Shown here piece after piece: positions 8,571 to 17,495 of a stretch of DNA of 64,000 nucleotides (position 1 is the first letter of the stretch; every line of letters begins with the position of its first letter). This stretch comes from Methylomonas lenta (GTDB lineage: Bacteria; Pseudomonadota; Gammaproteobacteria; Methylococcales; Methylomonadaceae). The stretch lies in the NCBI RefSeq assembly GCF_001644015.1, contig NZ_LUUI01000044.1, positions 1-64,000 on the forward strand. Direction: 5' to 3'. The translations under genes were made by a program, and so were the position numbers. A model generated the notes under the pieces. The model ran no database searches. It was not told where the DNA came from and was given only the letters and a program-made list of their open reading frames with translations.

Positions 8571-9587
8571 ATGTCGGATATCGCGTTTGCTGAACTAGAG
8601 TTACTGGAATTATTGATTGCAAAGCTGGGCAATCGAGCTAAAACAGAAATTATTAGCCATATACCCTATAAAAACCGGCAATTCCCTATCTACAGCATCG
8701 TACTGGGCTCAATGCAGCCTAATGTTCCCGTGCTGGCCTTTTTTGGTGGCGTGCATGGTTTAGAAAAAATAGGCTCGGAAGTGATTTTGTCTTATCTGCA
8801 AACCATCATTCATTTACTGGAATGGGACGAGGAGTTTTCTGCCAGATTAGAGAAATCCCGCTTGGTATTTATGCCTATCATCAATCCAGTTGGGGTATTC
8901 AGAGGCACCCGAAGTAATGGTAATGGCGTCGACTTGATGCGAAACGCCCCTATCGAAGGCGTAGGCAACACTAAACTATACAGCGGCCATAGACTCAGCC
9001 CAAAATTACCCTGGTATCGTGGTGACAGCACAAAAATGGAAGTAGAAGCCCAGGCATTATGTCAGGTGGTTAAACAACATTTATTCAATGCACCCTTGTC
9101 GATTGCATTGGATTTGCATTCCGGTTTTGGCATCCATGACCGTTTGTGGTTTCCGTATGCTTCCAGTAATAAACCTTTTCCCGGCATCAGCGAAGCTCAC
9201 GCTTTAAAACAAAGCTTTGACGCCTGTTATCCTAATCATTTTTATAAAATCGAACCCATGAGTCAGGAATATGTCATCAATGGCGATTTATGGGATTATC
9301 TTTACGAGTGTTTTATGCAAACAGCCCCTGAACAGCGCGTCTTTATGCCATTGACACTGGAAATGGGTTCCTGGTTATGGCTACGCAAAAGCCCGTTACA
9401 TTTATTTCAACGTCATGGCTTATTTCATCCCCTCTTGCCGCATCGCCAGCAAAGAATACTTAGAAGACACTTTACCTTGTTTGATTTTCTCTATCGCAGC
9501 TTACTGTATCCAACACAATGGACACAATTAAATAGCCAGCAAAGTGATTTACACAAACAACAAGCCCTGAACCTTTGGTATGCATAA
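8571..9587 (+). CDS. M14-type zinc carboxypeptidase-like protein
   Basis: The protein carries every landmark of an M14 metallocarboxypeptidase: zinc ligands H62-x-x-E65 in the VHGLEKIGSE block and H183 in LDLHSGFG. The substrate-binding RGTRSNGNGVDLMRN segment (111-125) and the catalytic Glu E264 in LTLEMGSW complete the set. It has no signal peptide, so it acts in the cytoplasm. Such proteins hydrolyse peptides or amide bonds; the substrate here is unknown. Its place between an amino-lipid-type acyltransferase and an esterase-like hydrolase suggests an amide of a lipid or amino acid. It overlaps the next gene by 8 bases. Confidence 0.75.
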   Translation: MSDIAFAELELLELLIAKLGNRAKTEIISHIPYKNRQFPIYSIVLGSMQPNVPVLAFFGGVHGLEKIGSEVILSYLQTIIHLLEWDEEFSARLEKSRLVFMPIINPVGVFRGTRSNGNGVDLMRNAPIEGVGNTKLYSGHRLSPKLPWYRGDSTKMEVEAQALCQVVKQHLFNAPLSIALDLHSGFGIHDRLWFPYASSNKPFPGISEAHALKQSFDACYPNHFYKIEPMSQEYVINGDLWDYLYECFMQTAPEQRVFMPLTLEMGSWLWLRKSPLHLFQRHGLFHPLLPHRQQRILRRHFTLFDFLYRSLLYPTQWTQLNSQQSDLHKQQALNLWYA

Positions 9588-10368
9588 CGCGATGGGTCAA
9601 AACTGGCTATTACTCAGAGGGCTAGCAAGGGAAGCGGGACATTGGGGTGAGTTTTTGCCCTTATTACAATCGCATTTCCCTTTGGCGCAAATTCACACGT
9701 TAGACCTACCCGGCACTGGTCAGCGTCATCAAGAAACCAGTCCCTGCAATATAAATAAAATCACCGAATCCGTGCGCGCGCAGGCATTGTCGCTGAATTT
9801 GTTAAAACAGCCGCTTACTATATTAAGCTTATCGCTAGGCGGCATGGTGACCTGGGAGTGGATGTTAAAGTATCCGGAAGATATCTGTGCAGCCGCTTTA
9901 ATCAATACCAGCCAAGCGAGCTTAAGCCCTTTTTATCATCGCTTACGCTGGCAAAGCTATGCCAATTTTTTTAAATTAATTACGCAGTCAAATAGATTTA
10001 AAAGAGAATTAGCAGTTATCCAATATGTCGCGAATAATCGCGCCCAGTATGAAAAAACGGCAAAGGAATGGGCAAGAATCCAAGCTGAAAGGCCGGTCAG
10101 TTTTAAAAATAGTTTTAGGCAAATCACCGCAGCGGCTTGCTACCGCCCGGAAGATAGAAAACCAGCGGCGCCGGTATTATTATTGAATAGTCGAGGCGAT
10201 CGCTTAGTCGCCCCGTCCTGTTCGGAAGCCATCGCTAAAAAATGGCAACTCCAATTACATACTCATCCCTGGGCTGGTCATGACCTAACTTTGGATGACG
10301 GTGCATGGGTGGCTGACCGCCTGCGAAGCTGGACAGACTTACTCAGAAATGAATCTAGCGTTATTTAA
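9580..10368 (+). CDS. Alpha/beta hydrolase
   Basis: The 262-residue product has an alpha/beta-hydrolase layout: an oxyanion region near RGLAREAGHW (13-22), a nucleophile elbow SLSLGG with Ser85, an acid in NSRGDR (D207) and the histidine of WAGHDL (H234). It is cytosolic and of the BioH/esterase size class. It is translationally coupled to the M14-like gene and overlaps the convergent H-NS gene by 8 bases at the 3' end. Substrate unknown; an ester or thioester linked to the acyltransferase pathway is an inference from context. Confidence 0.75.
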   Translation: MHNAMGQNWLLLRGLAREAGHWGEFLPLLQSHFPLAQIHTLDLPGTGQRHQETSPCNINKITESVRAQALSLNLLKQPLTILSLSLGGMVTWEWMLKYPEDICAAALINTSQASLSPFYHRLRWQSYANFFKLITQSNRFKRELAVIQYVANNRAQYEKTAKEWARIQAERPVSFKNSFRQITAAACYRPEDRKPAAPVLLLNSRGDRLVAPSCSEAIAKKWQLQLHTHPWAGHDLTLDDGAWVADRLRSWTDLLRNESSVI

Positions 10369-10678
10369 TTTCAAACTCTGATTTATTGCGGCCTGCCGCT
10401 AATAAGTCTTGCATCCACCTAGGCGCCAATCCACGGCCAGTCCAGGTTTGTGATGCATCGGCAGGATTGCGGTATCTAGCGGCTACTTTAGCGGTTTTTC
10501 GCTCGGTTTTTTTATCGCTATCGCTAATTTCAACCGAAACACCAATTGAAGCGGCCAATTCTTTTATCTTTGCAATCACTTCCTTGCGTTTGCTAGATTG
10601 TCTTTCTTTCAGAGCTTTTTCAGCGTTCTCAATATGAGCTTGTAATTCAGATTCAGAGAGATTATTGAAGTCAGTCAT
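10361..10678 (-). CDS. H-NS family histone-like protein
   Basis: The N-terminal half (about 5-40) is a charged coiled-coil oligomerisation segment. The C-terminal half ends in the H-NS DNA-binding core, RYRNPADASQTWTGRGLAPRWM in sense, with the diagnostic TWTGRG turn. The ATG at 10678 is preferred because GAGGAAAAC precedes it; an upstream in-frame start at 10705 lacks such a site. Members bind AT-rich DNA and silence genes. It stands alone, tail to tail with the hydrolase gene. Confidence 0.88.
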   Translation of the reverse strand: MTDFNNLSESELQAHIENAEKALKERQSSKRKEVIAKIKELAASIGVSVEISDSDKKTERKTAKVAARYRNPADASQTWTGRGLAPRWMQDLLAAGRNKSEFEIK

Positions 10679-10746
10679 GTTTTCCTCGAAAGTTAAAGTT
10701 TCCAAACTAATTGTAACGTCAATTTAATTTATAACAAACAACTAAT

Positions 10747-11454
10747 TTATTTTCTAACTGAGTAATTAACTTCACTAAGTGAATCGCCTTTGTTATTGAC
10801 TAACGTCACCTGCCACTCGCCTACATCATTAGCCGTAAAATTTTTACTAGATATTAGCTTTGCATTATTGCTTTTAACAGTGAACTGTTTCTTATGTACC
10901 AATTGCCCATCCTTGTACCAACGATGAAATAAAACATTACTCCTCATGTTTTTAATTTGGCTAAAATAAAACAACTCTAGCGATTTATTATGTTCAATAT
11001 GCACTGGCAATTTAACGGCATCGCCAGGCTCTTCGCTTTTGGGTGCTGTATTAATAGATGCTCTAATTACCCGTTTATCAAAAATAATCGCCGCCGGTCT
11101 TTTGGCCTCAGCCACTTTCTCGCTGGCAGCCTCCAGCTGATTGACAACAGGTGTTTGCTTGGTATCTTTTAAAGGCTGCGGTGCTGCCTGTATCATTTCC
11201 GGTTTTATAGCTTCCGCTGGCTGGGGTGTCACTGTTGAAGATGATTTTAGTATCTCGCTAGATTGTGCAGGCTGCTGATTTGTATTTTCACCGGAAAAAA
11301 GCCCGTAAATAGCATAAACCAGTACAAGCAATACAATTAGAGCACCGAGTATGCGCCGAGTATGCCAAACAGTCACCATTTTAGGATCGATGAGCGCCTT
11401 TCTGTGCCTGTCCTTATCGTAATTTATTTTAATAACCACTTTATTGTCAGCCAT
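10747..11454 (-). CDS. DUF2914 domain membrane-anchored protein
   Basis: After a cytoplasmic basic head (about 1-35) comes one membrane span (about 38-56, ILGALIVLLVLVYAIYGL), a Pro/Gln/Ser-rich linker, and a C-terminal beta-rich domain with the DUF2914 pattern (HRWYKDGQ, then the GEWQVTL block). The C-terminal domain is predicted to be periplasmic. I prefer the ATG at 11454 (MADNKVV); the longer frame starts at 11547. It is divergent from sucA. The role is unknown. Confidence 0.75.
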   Translation of the reverse strand: MADNKVVIKINYDKDRHRKALIDPKMVTVWHTRRILGALIVLLVLVYAIYGLFSGENTNQQPAQSSEILKSSSTVTPQPAEAIKPEMIQAAPQPLKDTKQTPVVNQLEAASEKVAEAKRPAAIIFDKRVIRASINTAPKSEEPGDAVKLPVHIEHNKSLELFYFSQIKNMRSNVLFHRWYKDGQLVHKKQFTVKSNNAKLISSKNFTANDVGEWQVTLVNNKGDSLSEVNYSVRK

Positions 11455-11595
11455 GCTGGATCTCTTAATTACTTTCAAAATTGCGACTCGTGACTCTAAG
11501 CTTTGAGCGCATGTTTTTACTACATTTTTCCCTTGGTAATATACCATTTTAGCTCTACCATAATGAGCATCACTTGCTGAAAACCTGGATGGTAT

Positions 11596-14433
11596 ATGAG
11601 CAACCTGCTTAAATTATTTGAAGAATCCTCGGCATTGTATGGCGGCAATGCGAGTTATATAGAATTTCTCTATGAACAATACCTGAATGACCCTAACTCA
11701 GTCTCCAGTAACTGGCGACAACGTTTTGATGAAATTCATTGCAATTCCCAGGACGACACGCCGCATAGCATTATTGTTGAACGCTTTGAAAAACTAGCGA
11801 TTTCCGAGCCCGGCAAACTCGCCAAAATGCAAGGTTTTACCGAACAAAGCGTCAAAAAGCAGTCTGCCGTAGCTCGTCTGATCAATCATTACCGCGTCAA
11901 AGGTCATCAGATTGCCAGTAACAACCCACTTGGCAACACCGCAGTCATGCCCTCTGATCTGGAACCTATTTATTACGGTTTGACTCAGGCGGACATGAAA
12001 ACCGTATTTGATACCGGTGGCTTATGCGGCATAGACCGGCTACCCCTGCATACTATCATCCAAACTCTAAAAGAAATCTATTGCGGCAGTATCGGCAGCG
12101 AATTCATGCATATTGTCGATACCGAACCTAAAAACTGGATCAGGAAAAAATTGGAGGGCGCCAAACCTGACTATGCCAGTCATCCGGAAAAACGTATCGG
12201 TTTATTAAAACTGTTAACCTCCGCTGAAGGCCTGGAAAAATATTTGCATCGTAAATATGTCGGGCAAAAACGTTTTTCTCTGGAAGGTGGCGAATCCCTA
12301 ATCCCTATCGTCGATGAACTAATTCAGCGCGCGGGTGAAAACAAAGTTAGAGAAATTGTCATCGGCATGGCCCATCGTGGTCGTTTGAATATGCTGGTTA
12401 ACGTCCTGGGCAAAAACCCTGCGGCGCTGTTTGGCGAGTTTGAAGGTACGCATACATCCTCCCCCGGCGTTATAACCGGCGACGTCAAATACCACATGGG
12501 GTTTTCTTCTAATATTACAACACCGGGCGGCCCCATCCATTTGACTCTGGCTTTCAACCCATCACATTTAGAGATCATCAATCCGGTGGTTGAAGGCTCG
12601 GTTAAAGCCCGACAGGATAGACATGGTGTAGGCGGTGACGACGCCATTTTGCCCGTATTGATTCATGGTGATGCGTCGTTTGCCGGCCAGGGCATTGTGA
12701 TGGAAACTTTAAACATGTCCGAAACACGTGCGTTCCATACTGGCGGCACGTTTCATATCGTCATCAACAACCAGATTGGCTTCACCACCAGTAACCCATT
12801 CGACGCTCGTTCAACTTTATATTGCACCGATGTTGCCAATATGATTCAGGCGCCGGTGTTCCACGTAAATGGCGATGACCCTGAAGCCGTAGCCTTCATT
12901 ACGCAACTGGCATTGGACTATCGCATGATATTCCATAAGGATGTTGTTATTGACTTAATCTGCTACCGCCGCCTCGGCCATAATGAAGCAGATGAACCGG
13001 CGGCTACTCAGCCCATGATGTACCAAAAAATTCGCAACCTACTCTCAACGCGTCAACTCTACGCGCAACAACTGATCAATGACGGCGTAATCACTGAAGA
13101 AGCAGTGAACGCGATGGAGGAAGAGTATTATCAAAGGTTGAGCGAAGGCCAAGTGGTATCTCGTCCGCTTGTCATCAATGGCAATTATTCCTACTCCGCC
13201 CGCTGGGACAAATATCTTAATCAAGACTGGGATCAGGCAGCCAACACAGCAGTTTCTTTGGAGCAAATACAGTTTTGCAACACACGCTTGCAAGATTTCC
13301 CTGAAGGCTTTGAGCTGCATTCTCGGGTTGCCAAAGTCATGGATGACCGTAACAAAATGGCTCACGGTGAAATTTTGATGGATTGGGGGTTTGCCGAAAA
13401 TATGGCCTACGCCACTCTACTGGTTGAAGGCTATCATGTCAGATTAACCGGTCAGGACATAGGACGCGGCACGTTTTCGCATCGGCATGCAATATTACTC
13501 AATCAACAAACGGGCGACAGCTTAATTCCTTTGAAACACCTGACTGAAACCCAAGGTCATGCCCAAATTTTTAACTCCTTGCTATCTGAAGCCGGGGTAC
13601 TGGGTTTTGAATACGGCTATAGCTCTACAGAGCCTGACAAGCTGGTAATCTGGGAAGCCCAATTCGGCGATTTTGCAAACGGTGCTCAAGTAGTAATCGA
13701 CCAATTCATCAGTTCCGGAGAAACCAAATGGGGCAAGCTTAGCGGCTTAGTCATGCTATTACCGCATGGTTTTGAAGGCCAAGGCCCGGAACATTCGTCC
13801 GCTCGCTTGGAACGCTATCTACAATTATGCGCCGATCAAAATATACAGGTTTGTTATCCGACCACACCCGCACAAATATTTCATTTACTACGCCGGCAAT
13901 TAATACGTCAATATCGCAAACCCTTGATAGTCATGAGCCCGAAAAGCCTGCTCAGACACAAACTCGCCGTATCCAGCCTGGATGAATTAACAACAGGTGG
14001 TTTTTTGCCCGTGATCGGGGAAATTGACGATGTCGATCCTTACCACGTTACTCGCTTGGTCATGTGCAGCGGCAAAGTCTATTACGATATCCTGGAAACC
14101 CGCCGAGAGGATAATCTTAAACATGTCGTCATTATCCGCATCGAGCAGCTATATCCCTTCCCGAATGAGTATTTTAAAAATGAAATCGATAAATACCCCA
14201 ATCTTGAGTTGGTAGCCTGGTGCCAGGAAGAACCTAAAAACCAGGGGGCCTGGTATCAAAGTAAACACCATTTTATTGACATTATCGATGATAATATCCC
14301 GATTATTTACGCGGGCCGAGTCCCTTCAGCCTCACCGGCCGTAGGTAATTACAAAAGCCACTTAAGCGAACAAAAAAACGTCGTTCACACTGCCCTTTAT
14401 GGCATCAAAGTAGGAAAAAAACATGAGTTTTGA
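11596..14433 (+). CDS. sucA: 2-oxoglutarate dehydrogenase E1 component
   Basis: E1 decarboxylates 2-oxoglutarate with thiamine diphosphate and reductively succinylates the lipoyl group of E2. At 945 residues it has the usual length, with the typical N-terminus ([16 protein letters not shown]), the [11 protein letters not shown] block, [10 protein letters not shown], the ThDP/Mg segment GDDPEAV, and the C-terminal EEPKNQGAW block. It overlaps sucB by 11 bases, indicating coupled translation. The E3 gene and sucCD are not adjacent. Confidence 0.97.
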   Translation: MSNLLKLFEESSALYGGNASYIEFLYEQYLNDPNSVSSNWRQRFDEIHCNSQDDTPHSIIVERFEKLAISEPGKLAKMQGFTEQSVKKQSAVARLINHYRVKGHQIASNNPLGNTAVMPSDLEPIYYGLTQADMKTVFDTGGLCGIDRLPLHTIIQTLKEIYCGSIGSEFMHIVDTEPKNWIRKKLEGAKPDYASHPEKRIGLLKLLTSAEGLEKYLHRKYVGQKRFSLEGGESLIPIVDELIQRAGENKVREIVIGMAHRGRLNMLVNVLGKNPAALFGEFEGTHTSSPGVITGDVKYHMGFSSNITTPGGPIHLTLAFNPSHLEIINPVVEGSVKARQDRHGVGGDDAILPVLIHGDASFAGQGIVMETLNMSETRAFHTGGTFHIVINNQIGFTTSNPFDARSTLYCTDVANMIQAPVFHVNGDDPEAVAFITQLALDYRMIFHKDVVIDLICYRRLGHNEADEPAATQPMMYQKIRNLLSTRQLYAQQLINDGVITEEAVNAMEEEYYQRLSEGQVVSRPLVINGNYSYSARWDKYLNQDWDQAANTAVSLEQIQFCNTRLQDFPEGFELHSRVAKVMDDRNKMAHGEILMDWGFAENMAYATLLVEGYHVRLTGQDIGRGTFSHRHAILLNQQTGDSLIPLKHLTETQGHAQIFNSLLSEAGVLGFEYGYSSTEPDKLVIWEAQFGDFANGAQVVIDQFISSGETKWGKLSGLVMLLPHGFEGQGPEHSSARLERYLQLCADQNIQVCYPTTPAQIFHLLRRQLIRQYRKPLIVMSPKSLLRHKLAVSSLDELTTGGFLPVIGEIDDVDPYHVTRLVMCSGKVYYDILETRREDNLKHVVIIRIEQLYPFPNEYFKNEIDKYPNLELVAWCQEEPKNQGAWYQSKHHFIDIIDDNIPIIYAGRVPSASPAVGNYKSHLSEQKNVVHTALYGIKVGKKHEF

Positions 14434-15601
14434 AATTCTGGTTCCCAGCCTCCCCGAATCCGTGTCCGATGCCACCTTGGTGTTATGGCACAAACAAGCT
14501 GGCGACTGGGTGAATGCAGGCGACAATCTGGCGGACCTTGAAACCGATAAAGTGGTACTGGAAGTCCCGGCGCCAGTTAGCGGCGTCTTGACAGAAATTA
14601 GCCAAGCAGCTGGCGAAACAGTGACTGGCGGTCAGTTATTAGCCAAGCTGGATGAACAAAAAGTAGCGCCAGCCAAACCTGTTACTACTACAGAAGCACC
14701 TTTGAGTCCTTCTGTACGCAAACTGGTGGCGGAAAATGAGATTGACCCCAACACAATCAGCGGCTCAGGCAAACATGGTCGAATTTTAAAAACCGACATC
14801 CTGGAGTATTTAAGCGACACCGAAGTAAATCCGGAAATCGTCAGCCAAACTGCTCCTGAAACCAGTCACGCACCACTGTCAGCTACGGCAGTTGCCAGCT
14901 TGCGGCCGGAACAACGCGTACCCATGACCCGTCTGCGCGCCAAAGTCGCTGAACGCTTATTACAAGCACAGCAAAACGCGGCTATGTTGACAACTTTTAA
15001 CGAGGTCAACCTTAAATCTGTCATTGATTTACGCAACCAATATAAAGATCGCTTCGAAGCTAAACACAATGTCAAACTGGGTTTTATGTCGTTTTTCGTC
15101 AAGGCTTCTATCGAAGCCCTAAAACGTTTTCCCGCTATTAATGCCTCCATCGATGGCAACGACATCATATATCACGGTTATTACGACATTGGTATTGCGG
15201 TTACCACCCCACGCGGATTGATCGTACCGATTTTACGCGACGCCGATCAACTCGACTTTGCCGGTATCGAAAAAGGTATACACGATTTTGGCAGCAAAGC
15301 TCGAAATGGCTCAATCAGCGTGGAAGATTTGAGTGGCGGCACCTTTACAATTACAAATGGCGGCATTTTCGGCTCCATGCTCTCCACCCCCATCCTCAAT
15401 CCGCCACAATGTGCAATTTTGGGCATGCATGCTATTAAAGACAGACCTATCGTGGAAAATGGCGAAATTGTCATTCGGCCCATCATGTATTTGGCCTTAT
15501 CTTACGATCATCGCTTAGTCGATGGCAAAGAAGCCGTGCAGTTTTTAGGCATTATCAAAGAAAGCCTGGAATCACCGGCTCACCTGCTGTTGAATATTTA
15601 A
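14423..15601 (+). CDS. sucB: 2-oxoglutarate dehydrogenase E2, dihydrolipoyl succinyltransferase
   Basis: E2 carries the lipoyl arm and transfers the succinyl group to CoA. The domains in order are a lipoyl domain with Lys43 in [10 protein letters not shown], a linker, the peripheral-subunit-binding domain (about 93-129), and the catalytic domain ending in the SYDHRLVDG motif (His363, Asp367). The 392 residues are normal length. A hairpin terminator directly follows the stop codon. Confidence 0.97.
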   Translation: MSFEILVPSLPESVSDATLVLWHKQAGDWVNAGDNLADLETDKVVLEVPAPVSGVLTEISQAAGETVTGGQLLAKLDEQKVAPAKPVTTTEAPLSPSVRKLVAENEIDPNTISGSGKHGRILKTDILEYLSDTEVNPEIVSQTAPETSHAPLSATAVASLRPEQRVPMTRLRAKVAERLLQAQQNAAMLTTFNEVNLKSVIDLRNQYKDRFEAKHNVKLGFMSFFVKASIEALKRFPAINASIDGNDIIYHGYYDIGIAVTTPRGLIVPILRDADQLDFAGIEKGIHDFGSKARNGSISVEDLSGGTFTITNGGIFGSMLSTPILNPPQCAILGMHAIKDRPIVENGEIVIRPIMYLALSYDHRLVDGKEAVQFLGIIKESLESPAHLLLNI

Positions 15602-15609
15602 TCCACCAA

Positions 15610-15637
15610 AAGCACACCGGCTAAGTCTGGTGTGCTT
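15610..15637 (+). terminator. Hairpin after sucB
   Basis: AAGCACACC (15610-15618) pairs with GGTGTGCTT (15629-15637) around a 10-nt loop, 9 bases after the sucB stop. The following bases are not a clean T-run, so termination may be partial and allow read-through into the hydrolase gene. Confidence 0.5.
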
Positions 15638-15656
15638 ATCTCTGTTAAGTCCTATC

Positions 15657-16292
15657 ATGCGCTATACCATCATCCCAGTCACACCCTACCAACAAAACTG
15701 CACCTTGCTGGTTTGCGAGCAAACCCAAAAGGCCGCGCTGATCGATCCGGGTGGCGACCTGGAGCTACTGCTGCAGGCCGTCAAAGAGCAAGCAGTAGAA
15801 CTGGAATCAATACTGGTAACACATGGTCACCTGGATCATGTAGGTGGCGTTGCAGAACTGTCAAAACAATTGAACCTACCGATTATTGGCCCGCAACAAG
15901 AAGATGATTTTTGGATTAAAGCCCTGCCAGAACAATGCAAAATGTTTGGCTTCCCGAAAACAGACAGTTTTAAACCCACGCGCTGGCTTAACGATGGCGA
16001 CAGCGTAAACGTCGGCCATGAAACCTTACAAGTCATCCATTGCCCAGGCCATACGCCTGGACACGTGGTGTTTTTTAGCCCGAGTGAGCGCCTGGCTATC
16101 GTCGGCGATGTGTTATTTAAAGGCTCAATCGGGCGCACCGATTTCCCACGCGGCGATTATCAAACCCTGATCGACTCCATACAACTCAAACTATGGCCAC
16201 TAGGCGGCGACGTCGCTTTCATCCCCGGCCATGGCCCCATGTCGACCTTTGCCGAAGAAATGCGCAACAACCCTTATGTGGGTCTAGCTTAA
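15657..16292 (+). CDS. Metallo-beta-lactamase-fold hydrolase, glyoxalase II-like
   Basis: It carries the zinc-binding signature THGHLDHVGG, then the CPGHTPGH block, the GDVLF segment (metal-bridging Asp) and the FIPGHGP histidine. This is the short YcbL/glyoxalase-II-like type, lacking the extra C-terminal helical domain of classical GloB. It probably hydrolyses a thioester such as S-lactoylglutathione, but the substrate is not certain. I choose the ATG at 15657 (MRYTIIPV); the upstream frame start at 15630 lies in the sucB terminator. Confidence 0.85.
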   Translation: MRYTIIPVTPYQQNCTLLVCEQTQKAALIDPGGDLELLLQAVKEQAVELESILVTHGHLDHVGGVAELSKQLNLPIIGPQQEDDFWIKALPEQCKMFGFPKTDSFKPTRWLNDGDSVNVGHETLQVIHCPGHTPGHVVFFSPSERLAIVGDVLFKGSIGRTDFPRGDYQTLIDSIQLKLWPLGGDVAFIPGHGPMSTFAEEMRNNPYVGLA

Positions 16293-16327
16293 GCCAGAAA
16301 GTAGGCTGGACTTATACTCCACAATTG

Positions 16328-16364
16328 AAAAAGCCCGTCATGCCCGCCGGCACGATGGGCTTTG
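16328..16364. terminator. Terminator between convergent genes
   Basis: AAAGCCC-GTC pairs with GAT-GGGCTTT, enclosing a GC-rich inner part. The A and T ends allow function in both directions. It lies between the metallo-beta-lactamase-fold gene and the minus-strand NAD(P)-binding gene. Confidence 0.55.
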
Positions 16365-16450
16365 ATAGCGGGAAGTAGTTTATGAGTAAATCCTAAGCAG
16401 GAAAATAAAAGTATTTTCTCAACCCTATAGATCAGGCTTTTATTAGATTA

Positions 16451-17287
16451 TTAGGCGGGTTTCAAATAGCCGTCTCGGTAACTTGGAAACAAAAATTGAT
16501 AACCCAACGCGACTAACTTGGCATTGCTGCAACGTTTGTTTTGAGGAGCATCAGCGGGCATGATTAATCCGTTTGGCTCGGGTAATCCATACTGATGCGC
16601 AATCCAGTGCATGACATCCCACAGCGGCACGGGTTCGTTATCGCTAGCAATATAGCAAGACTCTAAGTCTTCATTAGCTAGTTGTTTTTGCATTAAAAAC
16701 ACCAACACGCCGACGCAATCGTCTTGATGAATTCGATTAGTGTAGCTAGGTGGCTGCTGCTGAATGCTTTCGCCACTCGCTGCTCGTCGTAACAACCAGT
16801 CGCGCCCGGGCCCATAGATACCCGAAAACCTAACCACGCAATGCCTGGCATCTAGTTGCAATAAACTTTTCTCTGCCGCCAACAGATATTGACTACTGGC
16901 CGAGATTGGCTTTGTTTCACTGTTTTCGTCGATCCACTCAGCCTGATTTTGTCCATAGACACTGGTGGAAGACACCATCAACCAGCTGGGTGAATGGCCA
17001 GATATAGCAAAATGTGACAGCAAATTATGCAAGCCATTCTGATAGAGCATTTGATATGCGTCTGCTTGACGACTGCCTGCTGAAACAATAAATAAAACCT
17101 GTTGAAAATCAGTGGGTAATAAGGCCAATGCAGAAGTCTGCTGAATATCAGCAACCATAATGGGAAATGGCGCCGCTTTGGTTGGCGTATGTTTTTTAAG
17201 GCCAGTCACATCATGACCAAGCTCATGTAATGCCTGCGCCACCCGGTAACCAATATCACCGCAACCAACCACTAAAATTCTAGCCAT
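16451..17287 (-). CDS. NAD(P)-binding epimerase/reductase-like protein (YeeZ-like)
   Basis: A Rossmann nucleotide-binding motif GCGDIGYRVA opens the protein at residues 8-17. The SSTSVYGQ block and later RFSGIYGPGR resemble extended short-chain dehydrogenases and the E. coli YeeZ group. The YxxxK catalytic motif is replaced or shifted (SSQYLLAAEKSLL), typical of these atypical members. It is soluble, 278 residues, of unknown substrate. The gene is monocistronic. Confidence 0.78.
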   Translation of the reverse strand: MARILVVGCGDIGYRVAQALHELGHDVTGLKKHTPTKAAPFPIMVADIQQTSALALLPTDFQQVLFIVSAGSRQADAYQMLYQNGLHNLLSHFAISGHSPSWLMVSSTSVYGQNQAEWIDENSETKPISASSQYLLAAEKSLLQLDARHCVVRFSGIYGPGRDWLLRRAASGESIQQQPPSYTNRIHQDDCVGVLVFLMQKQLANEDLESCYIASDNEPVPLWDVMHWIAHQYGLPEPNGLIMPADAPQNKRCSNAKLVALGYQFLFPSYRDGYLKPA

Positions 17288-17495
17288 GACTACCTCAAGA
17301 TTTGTCTGTCAAATAAAACAACAGGATGGCCGATATTGAACGAATCGGATAACTTCAATAAACCTCAAGAGCAGCATTGGCGCCGAATGTACAATCAATG
17401 GATATAAACATTCATAAACTTGCTCTCTCAGAGAAAGTTTGTCTTCGCTTGACTTAGACAAACCTTCCCCGAACAGAAGACCACTAAATATTAGC

